Shown here: positions 1 to 8,185 of the stretch, one piece after another
Layout of the letters: each line of letters opens with the position of its first letter
Position numbering within the stretch: position 1 is the first letter of the stretch
Source of the DNA: Syntrophomonadaceae bacterium
GTDB taxonomy: Bacteria; Bacillota; Syntrophomonadia; Syntrophomonadales; DTU052
Length of the DNA: 51,327 nt
Direction: 5' to 3'
Assembly: GCA_012728655.1 (NCBI GenBank)
Contig: JAAYEQ010000048.1
Coordinates: forward strand, 1-51,327
Notes under the pieces: model-generated
Databases searched by the model: none
Told to the model about the DNA's origin: nothing
The model's input: the letters and a program-made list of their open reading frames with translations, nothing else
Translations under genes and position numbers: made by a program

Positions 1-16
1 ACAAGTTAATTTCTGT

Positions 17-45
17 TTTTCAGCAGAAGTAAAATCAGGTATAAT
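17..45 (+). promoter_or_regulatory. Possible sigma-A promoter of the EF-G-like gene
   Basis: A perfect TATAAT hexamer lies at 40-45 with TTTTCA (4 of 6 to the -35 consensus) 17 bases upstream at 17-22. Transcription would begin near 52, about 60 bases before the start codon. The -35 is weak, so the call rests mainly on the -10 and the spacing. Confidence 0.45.
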
Positions 46-112
46 TAAGAGGATTTGCTGTGGGAGTGGCCAAGAGCAAATCGGTTTGGATTACTAGCAA
101 GGAGGGAACTTG

Positions 113-2122
113 ATGAAGGTATACCCAACCCCCAAAATAAGGAACATAGCTTTAATAGCTCATGGAGGCTCGGGAAAGACCACCTTAGCCGAGGCCATGC
201 TCTACAATACCGGCGCCACCACCAGGCTGGGCAAGGTAGATGATGGCAATACGGTATCCGACTTTTTGCCCGAGGAGATTAAACGCAAAATCAGCATCAG
301 CACCAGCCTTGTGCCCTGTGAGTACCGGGATCACAAGATTAATATTCTTGATACACCCGGTTTCGCCGACTTCCTGGGGGAGGTCAGGGCGGCATTGAAG
401 GTGGCGGACAATGCCCTGGTAGTGGTCTCAGCCGTGGCAGGGGTTGAGGTTCAAACTGAGATGTTTTGGGAAGAGGCGCAGGACCTTCCCAAGATAGTCT
501 TTGTCAATCGGATGGACCGTGAAAACGCCAATTTCTATAGGACCCTGGATGATCTCAGAGACAAGTTCTCCGGTACTATCGTTCCCCTGCAGCTCCCCAT
601 CGGTGCGGAGGCCAGTTTCAAGGGAGTTGTCGATCTGCTGAAGATGAAGGCCCTGATATTTGAACCCGGCAGCGGGAAGTACAAGGAAGAGGAAATTCCC
701 GCCGATATGATGGCCGAGGTGGAGAGTTATAAAGAACAACTGATTGAAGCGGCGGCCGAAGGTAATGACGAACTCCTGGTCAAGTATCTGGAGGGCGAGG
801 AACTGACCGATGAAGAGATAAGGACGGGAATAGCGGAAGCGGCCTCCAAAGGGGCGGTGGTTTTCGTGTTCTGCGGTTCCGCTCTGAATAATATCGGGGT
901 GCTTCCGGTTATGGATTTCATCGTGGACTGCATGGCGGCGCCCAAGGATATGTCCAAGGAACCTCTGGCCGCGCTGGTATTCAAGACCATAGCCGACCCC
1001 TACATCGGACGCTTGAACTTCTTCAAGATTGTCCAGGGAGAATTGAAGTCCGATTCGGCTGTTTACAACGCCACCAAAGAAAGAGAGGAGAAGATCGGGC
1101 AGATATTGGTAATGCGAGGCAAGGAGCAGCAACCGGTGCCCGAGGCCAAAAACGGCGATATCGTAGCGGTCGCCAAGCTGGCGGTAACTGCCACCGGCGA
1201 TACCCTGACGGTTAAGGCCAATCCCGTCAAGCTGGAGGGAATTGAATTCCCCGAGCCTACTCTGGGAACCGCCATTGAACCGAAAGCCAAGGGAGACGAA
1301 GACAAGCTCAGCAACTCCCTGCAGAGAATTATGGAAGAGGACCCGACCATCAGGCTGGAGAAGAATACCGAGACCAAACAGATCATCCTCCGCACCATGG
1401 GCGAAAGCCATACCGACATAATAGTGGAGCGCCTGCAGCGCAAGTTCGGAGTGGAGGTAAAGACGGCCGAGATGCGCATTCCTTACCGTGAAACCATCCG
1501 TGCCCAGGTGCAGGTGGAAGGAAAACATAAGAAACAGACCGGAGGCCATGGGCAGTACGGTCACGTCTGGCTGCGGCTCGAGCCCTCTGAAGAGGAGTTC
1601 GAATTCAGCGAAGAGATCTTTGGCGGGGTTGTTCCCAAACAGTACGTTCCGGCGGTGGAAAAGGGTATCCGGGAAGCCATGGCCGAAGGGGTTGTGGCCG
1701 GTTACCCGGTAACCAATGTCAAGGCCGTCCTCTATGACGGTTCCTACCATTCGGTTGATTCATCGGAAATGGCTTTTAAACTGGCCGCCATCCTGGCATT
1801 CCGCAAGGGCATGGAACAAGCCAAACCGGTTTTGCTGGAGCCGATATACAACGTAGAGGTGGAAATACCGGAGCAGTTCATGGGTGACATAATCGGCGAC
1901 CTCAACAGCAAGCGGGGACGGGTTTTGGGCATGGAACCTCGCGGCAAGAATCAGGTGGTCAGGGCCCAGGTCCCGTTAAAAGAGATGGTCCGTTACAGTA
2001 TCGACCTGAAATCTATCACCCAGGGACGCGGCAAGTTCAAGATGGAATTCGACCATTACGAAGAAGCGCCTCCCAAAGTGGCGGAAGAGATAATCGAAAA
2101 GGCCAAACGGGAAAGAGAATAA
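113..2122 (+). CDS. Elongation factor G-like translational GTPase
   Basis: This is a 669-residue protein with the EF-G domain order: GTPase domain (about 1-270), beta-barrel domain II, then domains III, IV and V. The P-loop reads AHGGSGKTT instead of the AHIDAGKTT of canonical EF-G. DTPGF (G3) and NRMD (G4, with Arg for the usual Lys) are present. These departures and the short length fit the EF-G-like paralogues (FusA2/EF-G-2 type) found beside a normal fusA in many Firmicutes. Their job is not settled; ribosome-dependent GTP hydrolysis is the family activity. ATG at 113 is preferred over TTG at 110 because AAGGAGGG at 99-106 is then correctly spaced. It is monocistronic, with its own promoter and terminator. 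Family certain, exact role unknown. Confidence 0.93.
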   Translation: MKVYPTPKIRNIALIAHGGSGKTTLAEAMLYNTGATTRLGKVDDGNTVSDFLPEEIKRKISISTSLVPCEYRDHKINILDTPGFADFLGEVRAALKVADNALVVVSAVAGVEVQTEMFWEEAQDLPKIVFVNRMDRENANFYRTLDDLRDKFSGTIVPLQLPIGAEASFKGVVDLLKMKALIFEPGSGKYKEEEIPADMMAEVESYKEQLIEAAAEGNDELLVKYLEGEELTDEEIRTGIAEAASKGAVVFVFCGSALNNIGVLPVMDFIVDCMAAPKDMSKEPLAALVFKTIADPYIGRLNFFKIVQGELKSDSAVYNATKEREEKIGQILVMRGKEQQPVPEAKNGDIVAVAKLAVTATGDTLTVKANPVKLEGIEFPEPTLGTAIEPKAKGDEDKLSNSLQRIMEEDPTIRLEKNTETKQIILRTMGESHTDIIVERLQRKFGVEVKTAEMRIPYRETIRAQVQVEGKHKKQTGGHGQYGHVWLRLEPSEEEFEFSEEIFGGVVPKQYVPAVEKGIREAMAEGVVAGYPVTNVKAVLYDGSYHSVDSSEMAFKLAAILAFRKGMEQAKPVLLEPIYNVEVEIPEQFMGDIIGDLNSKRGRVLGMEPRGKNQVVRAQVPLKEMVRYSIDLKSITQGRGKFKMEFDHYEEAPPKVAEEIIEKAKRERE

Positions 2123-2129
2123 ACGGCAG

Positions 2130-2153
2130 AAGGGCTCCAAGCGAGCCCTTTTT
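2130..2153 (+). terminator. Rho-independent terminator of the EF-G-like gene
   Basis: An 8-bp perfect stem (AAGGGCTC at 2130-2137 with GAGCCCTT at 2143-2150), a 5-base loop and a run of five T ending at 2153 begin 8 bases after the stop codon. It separates this gene from the OLE RNA transcription unit. Confidence 0.9.
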
Positions 2154-2176
2154 AATATTCAGGAGATAATTACCGG

Positions 2177-2205
2177 TTGACGTTTATTTGATGCCGGTGT
2201 AGAAT
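2177..2205 (+). promoter_or_regulatory. Upstream sigma-A promoter of the OLE RNA unit
   Basis: TTGACG at 2177-2182, 17 bases, then TAGAAT at 2200-2205: five of six at each hexamer. It lies just past the preceding terminator and would start a transcript near 2212, about 50 bases before the closing stem of the RNA. It could act in tandem with the second promoter at 2235. Confidence 0.55.
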
Positions 2206-2234
2206 GGGCCTTCGTGTAAGCAAAACGATTTTTG

Positions 2235-2243
2235 TGCTATAAT
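2235..2243 (+). promoter_or_regulatory. Extended -10 promoter adjoining the OLE RNA
   Basis: TGCTATAAT is a perfect extended -10 (TGnTATAAT). The -35 position (2215-2220) is poor, as is usual for extended -10 promoters. Predicted initiation near 2250 is about ten bases before the 13-bp stem that closes the RNA, so this is the best candidate for the mature 5' end. Confidence 0.6.
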
Positions 2244-2249
2244 CTTAAA

Positions 2250-2830
2250 TTAAGAATTATAAGTGGAGGTTGCAGTATTCTAGTCAATCTCACCAGTTCT
2301 GAAGACGGGCCTAAAAATCCGTCGCGGGCACATCGATGAAGATTCTGGTGTCAGCTTTCGACGCCCAGTTGGGGGTTGGTGCTGGAAGTTAAGGGTGTCG
2401 GGGCAGCCCGCAATGGCATGCGGGAACTGACCCCCCACCCGTGGAGGCTCCGGGGAGAAATCCCTGGAGAAAACCTGCATCTGGTTGGAAGCTGGGTGCA
2501 GTGTAGCCTGCCTTGAGTGGTATGGGCGGATGAGCCAAAGAAGGGCGGTGACCGATGGCCACGGCGCCGTCTGTTCTTCTGAAACCCATACTGCAAAAGA
2601 GGCTAAGAACTGGCCGGGGTTGTCGGGGAAATCCCCTAGACTGTGTGCGAAGGCACAGCCCTCTGGGGATTAAAGTGTGCACTAAGTGGTAATCCAGCCT
2701 CGTATACGGCGACGTTACGGGTTGAGCGTAAAGGGAAACCGCCTGCTTGGCGACAAGCAGGATGTTCAACGGGAAAACCTGCTGGACCTAAGTCACAGCG
2801 TTTACTCAGAGGGCAACCTCCACTTTCGTG
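2250..2830 (+). ncRNA. ole: OLE RNA (ornate, large, extremophilic RNA)
   Basis: This is a protein-free stretch of about 580 bases between the EF-G-like terminator and oapA. The ends pair perfectly: AAGTGGAGGTTGC (2261-2273) with GCAACCTCCACTT (2813-2825), 13 bp, the hallmark of a closed, highly structured RNA. Inside are further hairpins, for example CCTGCTTG (2742-2749) and CAAGCAGG (2754-2761) around a GCGA (GNRA) tetraloop, and short purine-rich internal loops. No intrinsic terminator follows; the stem ends 13 bases before the oapA ribosome site, so RNA and mRNA are probably one primary transcript. OLE RNA is known from extremophilic and anaerobic Firmicutes, is about 600 nt long, lies directly upstream of oapA and the dxs/tlyA/nadK genes, and forms a membrane ribonucleoprotein with OapA. 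Size, partner and gene order all match. I could not align it to the published consensus. Confidence 0.88.
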
Positions 2831-2851
2831 TATTTAACAGGGAGTGTATTT

Positions 2852-3433
2852 TTGTCGAAGCCTAAAGATAGTAACATACTTATACCGGCCCTTTGGGTTG
2901 CATTCTTCACCTTTTTATCCGGTTTGATTATCAGCCTGGGACTGGAGTCGATTATCAGTGCGGTTCGGGACCTGTTCATCTCTTTTGTGCTCCTGGGACT
3001 GGTAATACTGTCGGGTATCGTTTCCGATGCCATTGGCACCGCAGCGGCGGCGGCGGATATAGTTCCGTTTAACGCCATGGCGGCCAAGAAAATACCGGGG
3101 GCCTCCCAGGCGGTCAGACTGGTTCAAAATGCGGATCTGGTCGCCAACCTGACGGCCGATGTGATCGGAGATATTGCCGGAACCTTAAGCGGAGCGATTG
3201 GTGCTTCGATAGTATATACATTCAACACCCGATTTGCCATGTATTCATTTGTGGATACCGTATTCCTGGGAGCTGCTATGACCAGCTTGATAGCCGCCCT
3301 GACGGTTGGCGGAAAAACCGTAGGGAAGAGCATTGCCATCAACAATGCCAACACCATAATCTTCAAGGTGGCCGGAATACTAAGGTGGTTTGAAAACATA
3401 ACCGGGTTCGAGGTGTTCCCGGGAAGAAGGTGA
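2852..3433 (+). CDS. oapA: OLE-associated membrane protein OapA
   Basis: A 193-residue hydrophobic protein begins two dozen bases after the closing stem of the OLE RNA. It has an N-terminal membrane segment (about 7-32), a second (about 40-70) ending in an Ala-rich stretch, and a C-terminal hydrophobic segment (about 140-160), separated by a polar middle part containing DVIGD, a DxxxD motif. Family knowledge: OapA binds OLE RNA at the membrane and resembles the DUF21 part of magnesium-transport proteins; the RNP has been linked to magnesium homeostasis and to cold and alcohol stress. The TTG at 2852 is chosen because AGGGAG (2839-2844) is correctly spaced; the GTG at 2828 has no ribosome site and would sit against the RNA stem. 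Identification rests on position, size and topology. Confidence 0.85.
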   Translation: MSKPKDSNILIPALWVAFFTFLSGLIISLGLESIISAVRDLFISFVLLGLVILSGIVSDAIGTAAAAADIVPFNAMAAKKIPGASQAVRLVQNADLVANLTADVIGDIAGTLSGAIGASIVYTFNTRFAMYSFVDTVFLGAAMTSLIAALTVGGKTVGKSIAINNANTIIFKVAGILRWFENITGFEVFPGRR

Positions 3434-3439
3434 TCGAGT

Positions 3440-5329
3440 ATTCTACAGAGCATAAATAATCCCTCCGATTTGAAAAGGCTCCCGCCGGCGAAACTCAAGG
3501 ATTTATCCCAGGAGATCAGAGAACTTCTGATCAATACCGTTGCCCGGACCGGAGGTCATCTGGCGGCCAATCTGGGTGTGGTCGAACTTACCCTGGCCCT
3601 GCATTATGTGTACGATCTTCCCAAGGACAAAATCGTGTGGGACGTTGGGCACCAGACTTATGTACACAAGATGCTGACCGGCAGGCTGAAAAGAATAAAC
3701 AGCCTGCGCCAATATCAGGGTCTGAGCGGGTTTCCGCGGGTGGATGAAAGCCCGTACGATATTTTTAATACCGGACACGCCAGTACCTCGATTTCAGCGG
3801 CAGTCGGATTGGCCCTGGCACGTGATATAAGGCAGGAGAACCATTCCGTGGTGGCGGTAATTGGGGACGGAGCCTTAACCGGAGGACTGGCCTTTGAAGC
3901 GATGAACCACGCTGGTCATCTCGGGCTTGATTTTACCGTGGTTCTTAACGATAACGCCATGTCCATCTCTCCCAATGTGGGGGCCCTGGCAGGTTATCTC
4001 CGCAAGCTGCGAATGGATCCCGCCTATTCCCAGACCAAGGAAGAGGTGGAGCAGGCTCTCTTGCGCATTCCCGGGATCGGTGCCAACCTGGTGAAAGCCG
4101 CAGGCAAGATCAAGGATATGGTGAAGTACCTGGTGGTGCCGGGGATGCTGTTTGAGGAGTTGGGATTCACATATTTGGGCCCCATCGACGGTCACAATAT
4201 CGAAGAGATGATAATGGTGCTGCGGAGATCCCGCCATATCAAAGGCCCGGTGTTGGTCCATGTGATTACGGAAAAAGGAAAGGGTTATCCTCCCGCGGTC
4301 GAGAACCCGGATGTTTTTCACGGGATAGGGCCCTTTGACGTGGCCACCGGGAAGGCCATCAAATCCGGAATCAAGACCTATACCCAGGTTTTCGGCGAGT
4401 TCATGGTGAGAAAAGCCGAGAGTTCTCCGGACTTGGTAGCAATAACTGCCGCCATGGCCAGCGGAACCGGACTCAGCGTCTTTGCCGAAAAATACCCGGA
4501 TCGCTTTTTTGACGTGGGCATCTGTGAGGAGCACGCTGTGACCATGGCCGCCGGCCTGGCCAGCGGAGGACTGAGACCGGTAGTGGCGATTTATTCCACT
4601 TTCCTGCAGCGCAGTTTTGACCAAATTATCCACGATGTATGCCTGCAGAACCTGCCGGTAGTGTTTGCCGTCGACCGCGCCGGGCTGGTGGGCGAGGACG
4701 GTCCGACTCATCACGGGGTGTTTGACCTCTCCTACCTGCGGCAGATACCGAACATAATTGTTATGGCTCCTTCCAACGAAGATGAGTTAAACGATATGCT
4801 GGACTCGGCCCTGAGATACGGGCAGCCGGTGGCAGTACGCTACCCGCGGGGCAGCGGGGAAGGAGTGCAGATCAAGACCAGCCCGGAATACATTCCGCCG
4901 GGGACAGCACGGCTCCTGCAGGAGGGCGATCAGGTTCTGCTGGTGGCTATCGGCCGGATGGTTAACATCGCCGTGAAAGCCGCCGCTTATCTGCGTGAAC
5001 GGGGGATTTCAGCGGCGGTAATCAACGCCCGTTTCGCCAAACCGCTGGATGCGGATATGATAGGGATCTGGGCCGCTCGCTGCCGCCGCGTGGTGACCCT
5101 CGAAGAGAACGTCCTTATGGGAGGTTTCGGCGGAGCGGTGGCGGAGGCGATGAATTGCAAAGGGATAAGTGCGGAGTTCCTGCACCTGGGAATACCCGAC
5201 GCTTTTGTGGACCATGGTGCGGTAAACCGCCTCCTGGAGGATTTGGGGCTTGATGCTCCTTCGGTAGCGGCTTCGATCGTCAGCCGCTGGCCGGAGTTGC
5301 TTAAACAAAAAGCTGTCCGGGGGTTGTAA
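3440..5329 (+). CDS. dxs: 1-deoxy-D-xylulose-5-phosphate synthase
   Basis: Dxs condenses pyruvate and glyceraldehyde 3-phosphate with thiamine diphosphate, the first step of the MEP isoprenoid pathway. The thiamine-binding GDGALTGG...NDNAMSIS block, the EEHAVTMAAG glutamate motif and DRAGLVGEDGPTHHG are all present; about 629 residues is normal. The start is odd. In this frame the only codons after the oapA stop (3431-3433) are TCG, AGT, ATT, CTA and so on, and no ATG or GTG occurs. The residues after ATT at 3440 (LQSINNPSDLKRL) match the conserved Dxs N-terminus, and AAGGTGATC at 3427-3435 is a good ribosome site for it. TTG at 3470 has no ribosome site and would delete this conserved part. 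I therefore call an ATT start, coupled to oapA. The 3' end overlaps tlyA by one base (TAATG). Confidence 0.95.
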   Translation: MLQSINNPSDLKRLPPAKLKDLSQEIRELLINTVARTGGHLAANLGVVELTLALHYVYDLPKDKIVWDVGHQTYVHKMLTGRLKRINSLRQYQGLSGFPRVDESPYDIFNTGHASTSISAAVGLALARDIRQENHSVVAVIGDGALTGGLAFEAMNHAGHLGLDFTVVLNDNAMSISPNVGALAGYLRKLRMDPAYSQTKEEVEQALLRIPGIGANLVKAAGKIKDMVKYLVVPGMLFEELGFTYLGPIDGHNIEEMIMVLRRSRHIKGPVLVHVITEKGKGYPPAVENPDVFHGIGPFDVATGKAIKSGIKTYTQVFGEFMVRKAESSPDLVAITAAMASGTGLSVFAEKYPDRFFDVGICEEHAVTMAAGLASGGLRPVVAIYSTFLQRSFDQIIHDVCLQNLPVVFAVDRAGLVGEDGPTHHGVFDLSYLRQIPNIIVMAPSNEDELNDMLDSALRYGQPVAVRYPRGSGEGVQIKTSPEYIPPGTARLLQEGDQVLLVAIGRMVNIAVKAAAYLRERGISAAVINARFAKPLDADMIGIWAARCRRVVTLEENVLMGGFGGAVAEAMNCKGISAEFLHLGIPDAFVDHGAVNRLLEDLGLDAPSVAASIVSRWPELLKQKAVRGL

Positions 5330-6153
5330 TGTCCCGCGAAAGGGCCGATATCAGATTGTATAAAGCAGGCCTGGCTCCCAGCCGCGAGAAGGCCCGGGCC
5401 TTAATCCTCGCGGGGCTGGTCTTTGCCGACGGGCAAAGGGTTGACAAACCGGGGCAGATGATAAGCGAAAGCGCGGAACTTCAGGTAACGGACAACAGCC
5501 AATCTGGTTTTGTCAGCCGCGGCGGGATGAAACTCCTGGGAGCGATCGAGGCCATGAAGCTGGATTTTGCGGATAAGATCGTCCTCGATGTGGGAGCTTC
5601 CACCGGCGGGTTTACCGACTGTGCTCTGCAGCACGGTGCCCGCAAGGTTTATGCGGTCGATGTGGGTTACGGGCAGCTTGACTGGAGACTGCGCCAGGAC
5701 CCGCGGGTGGTCGTAATTGAAAGGACCAATATAAGACACGTGACCCCGGAGGATTTTCCGGAACAGATGGATATAGCTACAATTGATGTGTCGTTCATTT
5801 CCCTGCGGCTGGTGCTGCCGGCGGTAACTCCGCTGTTGACCGCTGCCGGGGAGATAGTGGCCCTGGTCAAACCCCAGTTCGAAGCCGGCCGTGAACAGGT
5901 GGGGAAAAAAGGGGTGGTCAAGAGCCCGGAAATCCACGAAGAGGTTCTCCGGGGGGTGACCCGGCAGGCTGAGGAATGCGGCCTGACGCTGGTGAATGCC
6001 TGCTACTCACCCATTAAGGGCCCGAACGGCAATATCGAGTTCTTCCTTCATCTTAAGAAGGGGGCGGTTCCCGCCTGCGATCATTCATTGCTTTCTCTCG
6101 TGGTGGCATCTGCTCATCGTGAGTTGGGTAAACCGAATGCCAACCGGGAATAA
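5329..6153 (+). CDS. tlyA: TlyA-family rRNA methyltransferase (hemolysin A family)
   Basis: This 274-residue protein has an N-terminal S4 RNA-binding domain (about 3-60; RADIRLYKAGLAPSREKAR) followed by an FtsJ/RrmJ-like Rossmann methyltransferase domain. The SAM motif is LDVGASTGGFTD, with DVGYGQLDWRLR and DVSFISLR downstream. Mycobacterial TlyA 2'-O-methylates 16S and 23S rRNA; the hemolysin name is historical. The activity of the Firmicutes branch is less well tested. The start ATG overlaps the dxs stop, so translation is probably coupled. Its place between dxs and nadK is the usual one in spore-formers. Confidence 0.93.
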   Translation: MSRERADIRLYKAGLAPSREKARALILAGLVFADGQRVDKPGQMISESAELQVTDNSQSGFVSRGGMKLLGAIEAMKLDFADKIVLDVGASTGGFTDCALQHGARKVYAVDVGYGQLDWRLRQDPRVVVIERTNIRHVTPEDFPEQMDIATIDVSFISLRLVLPAVTPLLTAAGEIVALVKPQFEAGREQVGKKGVVKSPEIHEEVLRGVTRQAEECGLTLVNACYSPIKGPNGNIEFFLHLKKGAVPACDHSLLSLVVASAHRELGKPNANRE

Positions 6154-6255
6154 CGAGTTGGGGGTGCAGGCGAGCCAAAGCCCTTAATACCGGGATGTTA
6201 ACGGGATAGCGTTCGAGAACGAAATATACAAAACTTTTTTAGTAGGAGCTTGGAA

Positions 6256-7050
6256 ATGATAGTTGGTTTGGTATCAAACTCCCACCGGAACGCAACTCGC
6301 AAGGTGGCCAACGAGGTAGCCCTGGTTATGGAATCACAGGGACTCCAGGTGGCTAGGGACTGGAAGGAAGGTGACACGGTTCCCGATTTGCTGGTTGTAT
6401 TTGGCGGGGACGGAACCATTCTGGGTACCGCTCGCAGGTGCGGGCACCTGGGCATTCCCCTGTTGACCATCAATCTGGGGCGGGTCGGCTTTCTGGCTGA
6501 GTTGGAGGCCCACGAACTGGGTCAGTACCTGCCGCGGATAATTGCCGGGGATTATCACCTGGAGAAGCGAATGATGCTGAAGGTAACCGTACGGCGCGAG
6601 GACAACCTCATCTTTCAGAGCGAGGCGCTGAACGAGGCCGCCATCCTGCGACCGGAAGTTGGCCGCATGATCCGCCTGCAGGTGCTTATTGACCGGAAAC
6701 CTTTGGCCAGGTATGCCGCCGACGGAATAATCTGCGCCACCCCTACGGGTTCCACCGCTTACTCCCTGTCGGCGGGAGGCCCGGTGCTGATGCCGGATAC
6801 ACAGTTGATGGTTCTTACCCCCGTGTGCCCGTATATGCCGGCTTTAAAACCCCTGGTAATGGGGGGCGACCACAATCTGACCATTATTCCGGAGAGCGAA
6901 AAGGCGATTCTTACCGTGGACGGACAGGATACCGTCACCCTGGTGGAGGGGGACGAGGTAGAAATCGAGCGTTCCCCCTACCATATCAACCTGGTCAAAC
7001 TGAAGGAACAAAGCATCCTTGAGGTTCTGGGAAGGAAATTGCAGCAGTGA
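6256..7050 (+). CDS. nadK: NAD kinase
   Basis: NadK phosphorylates NAD to NADP with ATP or polyphosphate. The diagnostic GGDGTILG motif (around residue 55), NLGRVGFL and the ATPTGSTAYSLSAGGP block are all present, and 264 residues is normal. ATG at 6256 has AGGAG (6244-6248) seven bases upstream; the TTG at 6250 would be too close to it. A 102-base gap separates it from tlyA and contains no clear terminator, so it probably belongs to the same operon. Its stop overlaps the next start (GTGA). Confidence 0.96.
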   Translation: MIVGLVSNSHRNATRKVANEVALVMESQGLQVARDWKEGDTVPDLLVVFGGDGTILGTARRCGHLGIPLLTINLGRVGFLAELEAHELGQYLPRIIAGDYHLEKRMMLKVTVRREDNLIFQSEALNEAAILRPEVGRMIRLQVLIDRKPLARYAADGIICATPTGSTAYSLSAGGPVLMPDTQLMVLTPVCPYMPALKPLVMGGDHNLTIIPESEKAILTVDGQDTVTLVEGDEVEIERSPYHINLVKLKEQSILEVLGRKLQQ

Positions 7051-7619
7051 GCCTTCGCAATGCGGTTGAACTTTCCCATTATTGTGTAAAAATGGTGGTA
7101 AGACCGGATGACACGGTTATAGACGCCACCTGCGGCAATGGGCATGATACCCTATTTCTGGCCCGGCTTGTGCCCGAGGGGCGGGTTCTTGCGTTTGATA
7201 TTTCGCCCCTGGCCATAAACAATACCGCCGCCAGGCTTGAAGAACACGGGGTATCGGAACGGGTGGAACTGTTCCAGGAGGATTTCCGCAACCTCCGGGA
7301 TTATGTTAAGTCACCGGTGGCGGCCATCATGTTCAACCTGGGGTATCTGCCCGGAGCATCCCGGGAAACCGCCACCAAAGCCGAGCATTCCAGACAGGCG
7401 GTGGAGAGGGCGGTTAAGCTGGTGCGCCCGGGAGGGGTGGTAACCGTGGTCTGCTATCGCGGCCATCAGGGAGGCCCCGAAGAGACGAGTGAGATTTTCG
7501 CGGTGACCGCAGGCTTGAGCCAGAAAGAATTCAAGGTTTTGAAGATTGATTTCCTGAACCAGGTTAATAACCCTCCGCTGCTGGTGGCGGTTTACAGGCT
7601 GGAAGGAGATAGAGCATGA
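7047..7619 (+). CDS. mnmM: YtqB/MnmM-type SAM-dependent methyltransferase
   Basis: This 190-residue class I methyltransferase has motif I DATCGNGHDTLFLA (about residues 26-39), an acidic strand-2 end (AFDIS) and the family signature MFNLGYLPG...T...S. It belongs to the putative rRNA methylase family that includes B. subtilis YtqB, which was recently assigned as MnmM, the tRNA wobble-uridine (mnm5s2U34) methyltransferase; that function is transferred here by similarity. The GTG start overlaps the nadK stop by four bases, and its own stop overlaps argR by four, so nadK-mnmM-argR are tightly coupled. Confidence 0.85.
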   Translation: MSLRNAVELSHYCVKMVVRPDDTVIDATCGNGHDTLFLARLVPEGRVLAFDISPLAINNTAARLEEHGVSERVELFQEDFRNLRDYVKSPVAAIMFNLGYLPGASRETATKAEHSRQAVERAVKLVRPGGVVTVVCYRGHQGGPEETSEIFAVTAGLSQKEFKVLKIDFLNQVNNPPLLVAVYRLEGDRA

Positions 7620-8065
7620 AAGCCAGACGTCACATGGCGATACGAGAGATCGTGTCCAATCAAAAGATATCAACCCAGGAGGAGCTGTGTGCAGCCTTAT
7701 CCGCCCAGGGTTTCATGGTGACCCAGGCCACGGTTTCCCGGGACATCAAGGAGTTAAAACTGGTGAAGGTGCCGGGACCGGAGGGATACCATTATGCCCT
7801 GCCGGATGCTTCGCCCCCCAGGTCATCATTGGACCGGATGCGAAGGATCTTTCTGGACACGGTGGTGGAGATAACCGACAGTGAAAACCTGGTGGTGGTC
7901 AAGACCATTCCCGGTTCGGCGCATCTGGTGGCCTCAAACATTGATGCCGCGGAGATACCCGAGATAGTGGGAACCGTGGCCGGCGATGACACCATTATCG
8001 TGGTGGTTAAGCCCACCAAAGCGGTTCCTGAAGTATTGAAATGGTTCCGTTCTCTGTTGACTTAA
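7616..8065 (+). CDS. argR: Arginine repressor ArgR/AhrC
   Basis: ArgR is a hexameric arginine-dependent repressor and activator of arginine metabolism genes. The 149-residue protein has the winged-helix DNA-binding half (about 1-70), including TQEELCAALSAQGF and the recognition segment QATVSRDIKELKLVK. The C-terminal arginine-binding and oligomerization half contains the GSAHLVASNIDA and GTVAGDDTIIVV motifs. It overlaps the previous gene by four bases (ATGA). argR upstream of recN is the standard Firmicutes order. A 7-bp stem (CCGGTCC at 8066-8072 with GGACCGG at 8080-8086) starts right after the stop but lacks a T-run, so it is not called a terminator. Confidence 0.96.
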   Translation: MKARRHMAIREIVSNQKISTQEELCAALSAQGFMVTQATVSRDIKELKLVKVPGPEGYHYALPDASPPRSSLDRMRRIFLDTVVEITDSENLVVVKTIPGSAHLVASNIDAAEIPEIVGTVAGDDTIIVVVKPTKAVPEVLKWFRSLLT

Positions 8066-8185
8066 CCGGTCCCGGCTTTGGACCGGCCCTGATGCTGCCG
8101 GCGGTATTCTTCCGGAGTAAGAGCATGGATTTTAGCTTTGCAAGCCGGGATCAGCCATACCGTCGATGTTAAGGGCTGATGTATA

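Noticed and set aside
428-1750. A 440-codon reverse frame across the EF-G-like gene, and similar long reverse frames across dxs, htpG and others
   Set aside because: They mirror the codon bias of real genes on the opposite strand and show no motifs of their own.
2280-2830. Several open frames on both strands (up to 126 codons) inside the OLE RNA region
   Set aside because: They have no ribosome site or family features and overlap one another; the stretch is explained by a structured RNA with paired ends.
6209-6224. Inverted CGTTC-GA-GAACG between tlyA and nadK as a LexA box
   Set aside because: The arms are in the wrong orientation for the CGAAC-N4-GTTCG box and the gap is only two bases.
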